The notes beneath the pieces are model-generated. The model worked only from the letters and a program-made list of their open reading frames with translations. It had not been told where the DNA came from and ran no database searches. From an uncultured Bacteroidales bacterium (GTDB taxonomy: Bacteria > Bacteroidota > Bacteroidia > Bacteroidales > UBA932): a stretch of 61,341 nucleotides of DNA. Positions 29,105-37,490 of the stretch are shown here, piece after piece (position 1 is the stretch's first letter; each line of letters opens with the position of its first letter). The stretch is taken from assembly GCA_949300335.1 (NCBI GenBank), contig CASGDV010000117.1, forward strand, positions 1 through 61,341, read 5' to 3'. A program made the translations under genes and the position numbers.

Positions 29105-29803
29105 TCATGCTCCGTATGTCAAGCGATAGAGAACCTCGGCGGACGTAAAATCATCTTCCCAGTCTATATCCTTGCCGTGAACTTCATCCATGACATAAAG
29201 GAACGGTCTTTTTCCCAATCTGTTCTTCTGCCGTTCATAAACTGACCTTCCGGCAAGGAAAACTGCATGGTTGATTTCATACAACGGTTCCAGATCCTGG
29301 GTCCGCGGCCATGGGAGGTCTGTAGTGTTGTTCACAAGACGTCCGTCGGAGTCAAGCAGAAAATTTCTGAGTTCTCTTACGGACACCAGGGAATCGAATC
29401 CCTGTTCCAAAGCTTCAAAATATTTTCTGACTGCTCCGTCATACATTTTACCATCCACCAGAGGTGTGGTAACATGTCCCCAGAGAATATGCTCTGCATC
29501 CGTTATCGTAGGAACATATGAGATGAGATCCTGAAGATTTGTCGAACTGCTGCACAAGGCATCCGGTCTCCTTATGATTTTCAGACGGCCGTCTCCCGCA
29601 TATTTTTCCGCAACAGCAATGCATTCATCATCATTTGACGAGAAAAGAATCTCGTCGATTTCCGATGATGACATGAGCTGCATAAGCTTATTCTCCACCA
29701 GTCCCCCGCCAATTCCGGCAAAAGGTCTGGTATTCTTGTTTTTCACACGTTCACTGCCCTTCCGTGTCGGAAGGAAAAAAGCCACTTTTCCCGATTCGGT
29801 CAT
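29105..29803 (-). CDS. CMP-sugar synthetase-like cytidylyltransferase (NeuA/KdsB-type)
   Basis: A 232-residue enzyme of the acylneuraminate cytidylyltransferase family, which activates 2-keto sugar acids with CTP to CMP-sugars for surface glycans. The family start is LPTRKGSERVKNKNTRPF, the nucleotide-binding loop that usually reads R-GSKR-KN; EILFSSNDDECI and WGHVTTPLVDG follow the fold order, and the end has DVWEDD-like KDIDWEDDFTSAE with the metal-binding acids. The ATG at 29803 is preferred to a TTG at 29812. It begins 14 bp after the aldolase-fusion gene, so both are probably one unit. No sialic acid, legionaminic or Kdo synthase gene is nearby, so the sugar is unknown. Confidence 0.82.
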   Translation of the reverse strand: MTESGKVAFFLPTRKGSERVKNKNTRPFAGIGGGLVENKLMQLMSSSEIDEILFSSNDDECIAVAEKYAGDGRLKIIRRPDALCSSSTNLQDLISYVPTITDAEHILWGHVTTPLVDGKMYDGAVRKYFEALEQGFDSLVSVRELRNFLLDSDGRLVNNTTDLPWPRTQDLEPLYEINHAVFLAGRSVYERQKNRLGKRPFLYVMDEVHGKDIDWEDDFTSAEVLYRLTYGA

Positions 29804-29817
29804 AACTTGCAACCCGA

Positions 29818-31374
29818 TTACAATAAAAGATAAATAGATTTCACTGTCAATGCCTGATAAAGAGTAGGTGTCAACGATATCAGTTCTTTTCCCGTATGCC
29901 TTTTGAAATCATCAAACAAAGTCCTGTTCTCAATAGTCAGTATGGCTTCCTTTTCAGAAAGCACCGACCCCCTGTATCCGTCATATCCTGCAAAATATAT
30001 CGTAGAGGATTTCATTTCTATGGCAACCTTCAATGCAGTAGTGGTACAGGAATCAAGATAATTTTTCGTAAAGGCAATCTCCGGAAGTTCGAAGGTATGA
30101 TTCTCCGCATAACAAGGAACTTCCGTACCCATGGTCCTTGGATATGGAGGCAATACGCAAATACCGTCAAATTCATCGGCACTGATTTTCTGCTTCATTC
30201 TTTTGCTTTCATTTCCGACAAGACAATATATCTTCCTGTTCGATATATCCTTGAAAAGATTCGCATGTTTGGTAGTTGCGAAAATCACGGTTATTTCCGG
30301 ATAATTGCTCAGGAGTTCATGAATGGCGGAGCAATGTTCAATAACAGTCTTTCCACCTCCTATGATAAGGGCTTTTTCTGACGGACCGGCCTTCCATATC
30401 GGGTAATGCGCATTGTCGATCAGCTTGTTCCGTTTATTGTCCAATGCCCTCACGATACTGTTGAAACTGTAAGTACGGTTGGCAACCCAGTCCATTACTT
30501 CTTTCTGAGGCATTGAATTCGCCCCTGAAATCATATAAGGCAGATTCGTTCCCCAACCGTAAATATCACTCAACGGTTTGAATGCCTGCAGGATATCTCC
30601 GAGGACATTGAAATTTACCCTGAGACCTTTCTTTCCCAGCAATGTAAGAAGCAGTTCTGTATTGAGATTGCCTGCCCCCCTGCCCATGCCAAGAATAGTG
30701 GCATCGACAAAGTCAGCCCCGCTTTCTATAGCCGTCAACGTGTTGATCAGCGCCAGCTGAAGATTGTTGTGACCATGGAAACCTACATGACAATCCAGTT
30801 TGCTTTTGACGAGGCCGGTAATCTCCTTCACTTCTTCAGGGAGAATACCGCCGAAGGAATCGACCATGACGAAAAGGTCGGCAACACCGTTCAATGTGCC
30901 AAGATTGTTCAGAAATCCTTCATAATCCTTCCACTTGGACATGTACATGGTATTGAACGCCACCTCGAATCCCATCTTCTTTATTTCGCATGCGAGCAGA
31001 CGCGCCCTTTCGAAATTTTCAGGGTCCACAGCAAGGCGCACCATGTCAATTATCCCGGCCAATGGAGACAATAGATAATCGAGATCATCGGGAACCGTAC
31101 TTTTCTCATTAAGCATTATGGCCAGTTTCTTCTCCGACTTTTCCCTTATCTTTCTCAAGACGGATACCGGGGAATATCCAAGTTTGCCCATATATTCCCC
31201 TGAAGGTTTGTTTCGATAGCCCAATTCAAGATAGTTTACCGGCAAGCTATTCATTCCTTTCACATATTCATCTATGACAGTATCATCAAAATCCCAGTTG
31301 GTATAATAGCCGCCGTCACGAAAAGTGCAATCGAGAATGTTTAGGTTTAGTACGCAATCCGATAACTTATCCAT
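29818..31374 (-). CDS. DRE-TIM aldolase domain fused to a Rossmann-like domain
   Basis: About 518 residues with two parts. Residues 10-300 are a DRE-TIM metallolyase barrel like 4-hydroxy-2-oxovalerate aldolase or HMG-CoA lyase: ILDCTFRDGGYYTNW holds Arg19 and Asp20, GFHGHNNLQLALIN holds the metal ligands His200 and His202, and DATILGMGRGAGNLNTE is the conserved loop. Residues about 330-518 begin KALIIGGGKTVIEH, with TTTALKVAIEMKSSTIYFAG later, similar in style to DUF115/MAF-like or sialyltransferase-like Rossmann domains (inference). The ATG at 31374 lies 8 bp after the trmH stop; an extension to 31437 would overlap trmH. With the cytidylyltransferase next door, an aldol step making a 2-keto sugar acid is a reasonable guess. 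The fusion is unusual and the product unknown. Confidence 0.75.
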   Translation of the reverse strand: MDKLSDCVLNLNILDCTFRDGGYYTNWDFDDTVIDEYVKGMNSLPVNYLELGYRNKPSGEYMGKLGYSPVSVLRKIREKSEKKLAIMLNEKSTVPDDLDYLLSPLAGIIDMVRLAVDPENFERARLLACEIKKMGFEVAFNTMYMSKWKDYEGFLNNLGTLNGVADLFVMVDSFGGILPEEVKEITGLVKSKLDCHVGFHGHNNLQLALINTLTAIESGADFVDATILGMGRGAGNLNTELLLTLLGKKGLRVNFNVLGDILQAFKPLSDIYGWGTNLPYMISGANSMPQKEVMDWVANRTYSFNSIVRALDNKRNKLIDNAHYPIWKAGPSEKALIIGGGKTVIEHCSAIHELLSNYPEITVIFATTKHANLFKDISNRKIYCLVGNESKRMKQKISADEFDGICVLPPYPRTMGTEVPCYAENHTFELPEIAFTKNYLDSCTTTALKVAIEMKSSTIYFAGYDGYRGSVLSEKEAILTIENRTLFDDFKRHTGKELISLTPTLYQALTVKSIYLLL

Positions 31375-31382
31375 ATATTGTT

Positions 31383-31943
31383 TTAAATTGGTTTCATATG
31401 TAAATCCGGAACACCGTATCCCGAAACGAAATGCCACAGGACAATACCTACGGAAACAGATACATTCAGAGAATGCTTGGTCCCGTATTGAGGAATTTCC
31501 AGGGAGAAATCAGACGCATCCACGACATCCTGGCGGACTCCGGAAACCTCGTTGCCAAAGATGAGTGCATATTTTTCAGTCCTGTCCGGAACAAATGCAT
31601 CAAGACGGACCGAAGCAACCGTCTGCTCGACACTGACAATCTTGTATCCCTCAGCCTTTAGTTCGGACACGGCATCAGCCGTATCCTGAAAATATTCACA
31701 CGGAACGCTGATTTCAGCACCTAAAGCTGTCTTGTGTATTTCGGGAGAAGGCGGGACCGGACATATTCCGCATAGGAATACCTTGTCTACCTTGAAGGAA
31801 TCCGAACTGCGGAAAGCTGAACCTACATTATGAGCACTTCTGACGTTGTCCAGAACAATCACGATACCGGATTCCGGAAGCTCCCTGTATTCGTCCGAAG
31901 TGACCCTGTCAAGTTCTATATTCAATAATTTTCTGTTGCCCAA
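31383..31943 (-). CDS. TrmH-family (SpoU) RNA 2'-O-methyltransferase
   Basis: A 186-residue SPOUT methyltransferase that probably methylates a tRNA or rRNA ribose. Motif 1 VIVLDNVRSAHNVGSAFRSS, motif 2 YALIFGNEVSGV and motif 3 LEIPQYGTKHSLNVSVSVGI are complete, including the knot-forming segments. There is no substrate-binding N-terminal domain, as in TrmL-like forms. The start must be the TTG at 31943: a stop codon lies two codons upstream and there is no internal ATG before motif 1. It leads the unit with the aldolase fusion and cytidylyltransferase. Target nucleotide is not predictable. Confidence 0.9.
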   Translation of the reverse strand: MGNRKLLNIELDRVTSDEYRELPESGIVIVLDNVRSAHNVGSAFRSSDSFKVDKVFLCGICPVPPSPEIHKTALGAEISVPCEYFQDTADAVSELKAEGYKIVSVEQTVASVRLDAFVPDRTEKYALIFGNEVSGVRQDVVDASDFSLEIPQYGTKHSLNVSVSVGIVLWHFVSGYGVPDLHMKPI

Positions 31944-31969
31944 ATCTCACCGTTTAACAATGAACATTG

Positions 31970-32000
31970 CAAAATTATAAATAAGCTGTCTCAATTGCAA
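31970..32000 (-). promoter_or_regulatory. Promoter of the trmH-aldolase unit
   Basis: Minus-strand TAATTTTG (31977-31970) 27 bp before the TTG start, with a TTG (32000-31998) 20 bp further upstream as a partial -33 box. Confidence 0.55.
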
Positions 32001-32058
32001 GCAAATGTTTTCCCTTAAAAACAGTCACTCCAAAATAAATGAGAAAAGTTATCAACAC

Positions 32059-32093
32059 TTGTTATCTTTTAAAGAAAAAAAAGAGTACTTTTG
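32059..32093 (+). promoter_or_regulatory. Promoter of glyA
   Basis: TACTTTTG at 32086-32093 matches TAnnTTTG, with TTG at 32059-32061 upstream (24 bp spacer, longer than ideal). This leaves a leader of about 100 bases before glyA in which I see no recognisable riboswitch. Confidence 0.5.
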
Positions 32094-32199
32094 TATTCGT
32101 GAGTGCTTGAACGGCTTGATTTTTCTACAAGACAGACGTCGGAAAAGCCATATGAAGACGAATTGAAAGGATTAGTGCAAAGTAAAATTTATTTATAGT

Positions 32200-33528
32200 A
32201 TGAAACAGGATCTTCAAATCTTTAATCTGATCAGGAAGGAGGAGGACAGACAGACATCGGGAATCGAACTCATCGCCTCGGAGAACTATGTAAGCAAACA
32301 GGTTCTGGAAGCCTTGGGGTCAATATGCACGAACAAATATGCCGAAGGATATCCGGGGGCAAGATATTATGGAGGATGCGAGGTTGTCGATCAGATTGAA
32401 CAGCTTGCCATTGACAGACTATGCGAATTGTATGAAGCAGAGTATGCCAATGTACAGCCTCATTCCGGAGCTCAGGCAAATATGGCCGTACTGATGGCAT
32501 GCTTGAAGCCTGGCGATACTTTTATGGGACTGGACCTGTCCCAGGGAGGACATCTTACCCATGGTTCTCCCGTAAATGTATCAGGCATACTGTACAATGC
32601 GGTAGCATATGGTCTTGACGAAATTACCGGACTCGTAGATTATGACAAGATGGAAAAGACCGCACTGGAGACAAAGCCTAAACTCATCATAGGTGGAGCA
32701 TCTGCATATTCGAGGGAATGGGACTGGGCCAGAATGCGGGAAATAGCCGACAAGGTCGGAGCCATATTCATGGTTGACATGGCGCATACGGCCGGTCTGA
32801 TAGCAGCAGGACTGCTCAGCAACCCTGTAAAATACGCGCACATCGTGACTTCAACGACCCACAAGACCCTCAGAGGGCCGCGCGGAGGAATAATCCTGAT
32901 GGGAAAGGATTTCGACAATCCGTGGGGACTGAAGACACCTAAGGGCGTTGTCAAGAAAATGTCCCAGATACTCAACTCCAGCGTATTTCCAGGAGTACAG
33001 GGTGGCCCGCTCGAGCATTGCATTGCAGCAAAGGCCGTTGCATTCTATGAGGCGATGCAGCCGGAATTCCGCGAATATCAGAAACAGGTTGTAGCAAATG
33101 CTGCGGCAATGTCGGAAATATTCCAGGAAAAAGGATATAAGGTTGTATCCGGTGGTACGGACAATCACCTTATATTAATTGATTTGCGCACCAAATTCCC
33201 TGAACTTACAGGAAAAGTCGCCGAAAAGGAGCTTGTCAAGGCGGATATTACCGTAAACAAGAACATGGTTCCATTCGACAGCAGATCACCGTTCCTCACT
33301 TCCGGAATAAGGATTGGCACACCGGCGATTACTTCAAGGGGATTTGTTGAAAAAGATATGGAATCCATTGTAAACATGATAGATACCATATTGGCAAATG
33401 CTGCCGCCCATCTCGATCTTATCCAGGGAAATACCGAAGAAGGCCGCAAGGAATATGAAGATACAATAGCCGCAGTTAAGAAACAGGTCAGAATGAAGAC
33501 AAACGGAATGCCTCTCAACAAATACTAG
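32200..33528 (+). CDS. glyA: Serine hydroxymethyltransferase
   Basis: PLP enzyme that interconverts serine plus tetrahydrofolate with glycine plus methylene-tetrahydrofolate. [35 protein letters not shown] and [16 protein letters not shown] are family signatures. The PLP lysine is in [14 protein letters not shown] near residue 225. The length of 442 is slightly above the usual 417-430 with no visible insertion in the core. Its stop codon overlaps that of the convergent gene by four bases (CTAG). It is a single gene with its own promoter. Confidence 0.97.
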   Translation: MKQDLQIFNLIRKEEDRQTSGIELIASENYVSKQVLEALGSICTNKYAEGYPGARYYGGCEVVDQIEQLAIDRLCELYEAEYANVQPHSGAQANMAVLMACLKPGDTFMGLDLSQGGHLTHGSPVNVSGILYNAVAYGLDEITGLVDYDKMEKTALETKPKLIIGGASAYSREWDWARMREIADKVGAIFMVDMAHTAGLIAAGLLSNPVKYAHIVTSTTHKTLRGPRGGIILMGKDFDNPWGLKTPKGVVKKMSQILNSSVFPGVQGGPLEHCIAAKAVAFYEAMQPEFREYQKQVVANAAAMSEIFQEKGYKVVSGGTDNHLILIDLRTKFPELTGKVAEKELVKADITVNKNMVPFDSRSPFLTSGIRIGTPAITSRGFVEKDMESIVNMIDTILANAAAHLDLIQGNTEEGRKEYEDTIAAVKKQVRMKTNGMPLNKY

Positions 33529-34112
33529 AAAGAGACTTCAAACCAAGGCGACATTTCTGCTGTTGTGCTTGAAAAAACGATTTTTTCGGAAAACAGCACG
33601 TGTCCGCGGTTCATTCTTACCAATGTATATCCCGGTTGTTTGTCATCGGAAAGCAGCGGGCGGCATAAAAGCAACGGACCGCCTGCATAATACTTGAGAC
33701 ACATGCTTCTACTGCAGCAACCGCAGAATGCCAGTCGGCGGAATCCGTTGCTGTCCACAGCAACAGCGCCGCAGTAATCGAAATAAACATCCCATATATC
33801 ATCCTCGTATATATGGGATGTATTTTTATCATCAGCCATGAAATACCTGCAATGCAATTCATCCAGCATTTCCGACACTAAGTCCATGCAGTCGGGAAAC
33901 ACACGTCCGGTCACGATAACGAAACAAATTGAATCACATGAATTGATGTCGCGGATACAATTTTCAAGGGACTCGGCAGCGAACCTGTCATCAGGCCGGA
34001 TACTGATATCAGACAATACAGCGAAAACATGCCGTTGAGCCGCAGCTGTAACAGGGAACAAAGCGGTCAGAAGAACTACGGCAATTACTGCATATACCGT
34101 ACGGTACATCAT
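33525..34112 (-). CDS. Exported protein resembling a degenerate calcineurin-like phosphoesterase
   Basis: A 195-residue protein with signal peptide ([20 protein letters not shown]...TAAAQ). [20 protein letters not shown] and [15 protein letters not shown] follow the layout of a metallophosphoesterase N-terminus, but every metal-site residue I would expect is changed: the D-x-H motif reads SDIS, the GD motif reads TGRV, and the GNHD motif position reads MADDKNTSH. The protein is also much shorter than an active domain. I infer a non-catalytic relic or a repurposed binding domain; the similarity is by eye and could be wrong. The start ATG overlaps the stop of batE (ATGA), so it is the last gene of the Bat operon. 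It has six cysteines in the second half (CGCCSRSMC and others), unusual for this operon. Confidence 0.55.
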   Translation of the reverse strand: MMYRTVYAVIAVVLLTALFPVTAAAQRHVFAVLSDISIRPDDRFAAESLENCIRDINSCDSICFVIVTGRVFPDCMDLVSEMLDELHCRYFMADDKNTSHIYEDDIWDVYFDYCGAVAVDSNGFRRLAFCGCCSRSMCLKYYAGGPLLLCRPLLSDDKQPGYTLVRMNRGHVLFSEKIVFSSTTAEMSPWFEVSF

Positions 34113-36718
34113 ATTATCTCCATATCACCGATTCTGATCCATCCTCTGCGCCCATCAGCCAGTTCGATATTGTTCCAGTCTCCGACTTGATCAAGAACAT
34201 GCACCTTGGTACCTTCATGAAGAATGAACAGGTCCTTGGAAGATTCATCGGAAGGCGAACTCTTTACGGACGTCACCGGTACCATGACTATTGCCGAATC
34301 AGACTTCATGTAATCCTTTTTCTGCCAGATTGAAAAGCTCAAGGCAAAAACGGCAGCAATCAGAAACACTATCGAAATCGCAAATCCTGCCTTCTTTCCG
34401 GCTGAATTCCTTGCAAGAAGGAACAGAAGCAGCATGGCAGAGAAGCATGCCGCCAATATCAGGAAAATCACTGCCCAGGAGTTTGAGTCCAAAAGATAGC
34501 AGAAATCTCTCATCCACCTCTTCAATATGAATTCAGGAACTGCATCAATCTTGTCCTGAATGAAAGAAGAAGCTACTTTCAGATTATATACGGCATCATG
34601 ATATGACGGATCCAGTTTAAGCGCCCGCTCGTAAAACAGTATCGCTTTCGGGAAATTGGAATCCTTGAAATATGAATTCGCTATATTGCAGTAAAGATCC
34701 GGAGATTCAAGCCCGGCTGCATCAATGGCCTCATAAGACCTTATCGCATCTTTCCATCTGCCGTCGCTGTATGCTGCCGTCGCTGCCGTCCACAAAGAAT
34801 CGGTATACGTATCGGCTGCAGCGCTTGCCAAAGGAGCAAGGCCGAATACAAAAAACAAAATCATCACTACTTTTTTCATATCCTTTTTTCCGGGTTTCAT
34901 CATCGAATCTATGGATGATATGACATTTACTGCCTTTTCATAATGAGCCTCCATTGCATCATGTCCGGCATCAGGAGAATACCTCGCATACTCGCATTCA
35001 TTAAGGATATCAATGAACGAATCCGCAACATCTTTACCGACACCGTTGTTTTCCAGCAATTCAACTATAGTATCCTTGGAAGTTTCGGACAAAGACATAT
35101 TCAATTTGTCAAGAATGAATCCGGCCAAAGCCTTGTGGAGTTCTTCATAAAATGCAGTATACAAATTCCTGCCAAGATATTCCTTGGCCTGCTTCAGCCG
35201 CCTCAATGCCATCTTCGAAGCCTTCCTCGTCCTGCGGCCGGCCACATCGGCCCTTTTGTTCTCTATTCTTTTCAAGACAGCCCATAAAATTGCGGACACG
35301 GCAACAATAGCTGCAAGCAACAGCCAGAAGACGACGGACCCAACCATGAATGTACCTTTTGAAGCAAGTTCAGGCAATTCTGTCTTTATATAACGTATAT
35401 CTTCATTCAGATTCTTTACATCTTTCCTGTTTACCCCTGGAGTTCCTACGAACATCTGCGATGAACCGTTCCCTGAATCCTTTCCTTTTTTGACCTTGTA
35501 ATGAATCGGAGAGGTCTCCAAAGTCACATACTTCCTTTCATCAGTATCGTAATACGAATATTTGACCGGCTCTATGGTAAAATCGCCATGACTTCTCGGA
35601 ATGAAAGGAAATTCATAAGTTTTGGTTCCTGAAGTCTTTCCGGTACTTTTATCCAGATTTTCCGAGATTTTCGTGTCATAAACCTCCATATCCGCAGGGA
35701 ACTTCACTTTCGGTGCATTGAGAAGTGAAATATTTCCATTTCCGCTGATTTTTATGACAAGAGAAGCCGCCTCATGAACAGACAAGGAATCTGTATTGAG
35801 TGCCGCTGTCATCTTGAATTTTCCGACACCACCGCCGAATGACGCTGGAGCTCCGGAAGGAAGTGCGGCAACATTCACTTTCAATGCAGGAGTGGAAACA
35901 CGCTTTCTGATTGTTCTGTAATCATCGAAAAAGCCGTCGAAAATACTGGAGGCTCCACCGGATGAAACACGGATACTCACCAGACATACCAATTCTGCCG
36001 GTTCTATTTCTATTGTTCCGGACTGCTGCGGGATAAGCATATATTTCCGGATTACGGCCGCATTGTATATCTTGTCATTCAGACTTTCACGCTTGAACTC
36101 TATATTGGACGGCATTTCCAGTTCCTGACTCCAGAATCCGTTGAAAGATGGGAAACGCGCATCTTCTATGCTCGTGATATTTGCTCTCTGGTAAAGTTTC
36201 AAGGTTGCTATTATTGGTTCTCCCATCACCACATTCGTCCTGCTGAGCGACAATCTCATGAAAAGATCATCATCTGCAATCGTCCCCGGAGCTGTTGCCT
36301 GCGATTTTTCCTCAGCAGCCTCCGTGGATGAAGACGCATCAGAAACGACCTCAATACTGAATGTTCCCGAAGAAATATCCTTGTTCTTTACCTTAGCCGT
36401 TGCCGCCGGCAAAGTAAACGTACCCGTTGCCTTCGGCAGCATCACATAGGTATAGGTAAACTGAGAGGAACGTGTCCTTTTTCCATTGATTACCCTGATA
36501 CTGGTAGAGCGTCCCTGCTGGGGTCCCCATACGAGTTGGAAATCAGCTCCGTAATTCCATTCGAATTCCGATGGACTGTCATCTCCTTCCATTATGAACG
36601 TAACGTTGAACTGCTCATCCCTGGCCACAACATTAGGGGCCTCCACCTTGATGGAATTCTGGCTCGATGCCAAAAATGCATTCAATATCAGAAAAACAGA
36701 AAACAATATCCTTTTCAT
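34109..36718 (-). CDS. BatD-BatE fusion (aerotolerance operon membrane proteins)
   Basis: An 869-residue open frame that corresponds to two Bat genes. Residues 1-613 are BatD: signal peptide, beta-sandwich periplasmic domains (IKVEAPNVVARDEQFNVTF, YTYVMLPKATGTFTLPAA), a helix VVFWLLLAAIVAVSAILWAV near 460 and a cytoplasmic helical domain. Residue 614 is an ATG (34879) starting a second signal-like helix MKKVVMILFFVFGLAPLASA, then TPR repeats (LYCNIANSYFKDSNFPKAIL), two membrane helices and an SH3-like end (GTKVHVLDQVGDWNNIEL): a complete BatE. Before residue 614 lies a run of six A (34884-34889); with one A fewer, batD would end in TGA overlapping this ATG, the common ATGA junction also seen at this gene's own 3' end. 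The fusion may be real, recent, or a sequencing error. Confidence 0.85.
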   Translation of the reverse strand: MKRILFSVFLILNAFLASSQNSIKVEAPNVVARDEQFNVTFIMEGDDSPSEFEWNYGADFQLVWGPQQGRSTSIRVINGKRTRSSQFTYTYVMLPKATGTFTLPAATAKVKNKDISSGTFSIEVVSDASSSTEAAEEKSQATAPGTIADDDLFMRLSLSRTNVVMGEPIIATLKLYQRANITSIEDARFPSFNGFWSQELEMPSNIEFKRESLNDKIYNAAVIRKYMLIPQQSGTIEIEPAELVCLVSIRVSSGGASSIFDGFFDDYRTIRKRVSTPALKVNVAALPSGAPASFGGGVGKFKMTAALNTDSLSVHEAASLVIKISGNGNISLLNAPKVKFPADMEVYDTKISENLDKSTGKTSGTKTYEFPFIPRSHGDFTIEPVKYSYYDTDERKYVTLETSPIHYKVKKGKDSGNGSSQMFVGTPGVNRKDVKNLNEDIRYIKTELPELASKGTFMVGSVVFWLLLAAIVAVSAILWAVLKRIENKRADVAGRRTRKASKMALRRLKQAKEYLGRNLYTAFYEELHKALAGFILDKLNMSLSETSKDTIVELLENNGVGKDVADSFIDILNECEYARYSPDAGHDAMEAHYEKAVNVISSIDSMMKPGKKDMKKVVMILFFVFGLAPLASAAADTYTDSLWTAATAAYSDGRWKDAIRSYEAIDAAGLESPDLYCNIANSYFKDSNFPKAILFYERALKLDPSYHDAVYNLKVASSFIQDKIDAVPEFILKRWMRDFCYLLDSNSWAVIFLILAACFSAMLLLFLLARNSAGKKAGFAISIVFLIAAVFALSFSIWQKKDYMKSDSAIVMVPVTSVKSSPSDESSKDLFILHEGTKVHVLDQVGDWNNIELADGRRGWIRIGDMEII

Positions 36719-36743
36719 TCGCGTTTCATTTAATATATTGAAT

Positions 36744-37484
36744 TTACCAGTTTTTATCTTTTTGACGAGACTTGTACAATTCCGCCTTTTCTTTATTGAC
36801 CTTCTCCTGAGTCTCCTTTTCCTTGGCCTGAATAGCTTTCAACATCTGCTGGGCTGCTTGAGGACTGATCTTTGGCTGTTGTCCCTGATTCTGATCCTGA
36901 TTCTGATCCTGATTCTGATCCTGATTCTGATCCTGATTTTTATCCCGGTTCTGGTTATTATCTTGTTTATTATCCTTATTACTATCCTGATTCTGGTTAT
37001 TATTCTGGTTATTATCCTTATTCTGGTCCTGGTCCTGATTCTGGTCCTGATTTTCAAGCATCTTCTTCGCATATATGAAATTCTCCTTCGCCTGAAGATC
37101 GTCAGGATTCACCAACAAAGATTTCTGATAATATTCCACCGCTTTCCGGTAATCTTTCATATTGACGGCCACATTACCTCTGTTGTAATAATAATCTGCT
37201 GTACGTCCGGACACCAAAGCCTCACTCTCGGAAGAATCGAACAGTTTCGCAGCCTGCTCGAAATCCCCCGTCCTGTATAATGTATTGGCAAGATTATATT
37301 TTCCGGCAAAAGAAACGGAATCCTTAACAAGAGCTTTCCGGTAATCAATTTCCGCTTCCTTGAATTCTTCTTTCCTGAAATCCCTGTTACCTTTCCTCAC
37401 GTCACGCCTGTCAGACTGTCCATAGACACAGACAGCCGACATAAATACCGATATTGCGATTATATATTTTAAAATACAGTTCAT
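36744..37484 (-). CDS. batC: BatC-like TPR protein with Q/N/D-rich repeat tail
   Basis: A protein of about 246 residues with a signal peptide (MNCILKYIIAISVFMSAVCVYG), then two to three TPR units (FAGKYNLANTLYRTGDFEQA, YYYNRGNVAVNMKDYRKAVE) that probably bind partner Bat proteins in the periplasm. Residues about 145-200 are a low-complexity tail of Asn, Gln, Asp and Lys, coded in part by perfect 12-bp tandem repeats. A charged helix with QQMLKAIQAKEKETQEK follows. The ATG at 37484 is used; a TTG at 37490 is adjacent to the batB stop. Gene order batA-batB-batC-batDE supports the name. Repeat number may vary between strains without shifting frame. Confidence 0.85.
   Translation of the reverse strand: MNCILKYIIAISVFMSAVCVYGQSDRRDVRKGNRDFRKEEFKEAEIDYRKALVKDSVSFAGKYNLANTLYRTGDFEQAAKLFDSSESEALVSGRTADYYYNRGNVAVNMKDYRKAVEYYQKSLLVNPDDLQAKENFIYAKKMLENQDQNQDQDQNKDNNQNNNQNQDSNKDNKQDNNQNRDKNQDQNQDQNQDQNQDQNQGQQPKISPQAAQQMLKAIQAKEKETQEKVNKEKAELYKSRQKDKNW
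36885..37053. repeat. 12-bp tandem repeat in batC
   Basis: CTGATTCTGATC is repeated 4.5 times without a mismatch at 36885-36938, and degenerate copies continue to about 37053. It encodes Asp-Gln-Asn-Gln units on the minus strand. On the plus strand it creates false open frames. Confidence 0.9.
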
Positions 37485-37490
37485 AGACAA

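Noticed and set aside
34883-34889. A_AAA_AAG heptamer as a programmed -1 frameshift site
   Set aside because: The heptamer is in the right phase, but the -1 frame continues for many codons without producing a sensible short BatD; only a +1 shift gives the ATGA junction.
36885-37053. Possible CRISPR array
   Set aside because: The repeats are 12 bp and contiguous with no spacers, and are in a coding frame.
36594-37280. A 228-codon plus-strand frame with long Ile/Leu and Val/Ile runs
   Set aside because: It is antisense to batC and batD; the repeats come from the 12-bp tandem repeat that encodes the Q/N tail on the other strand.
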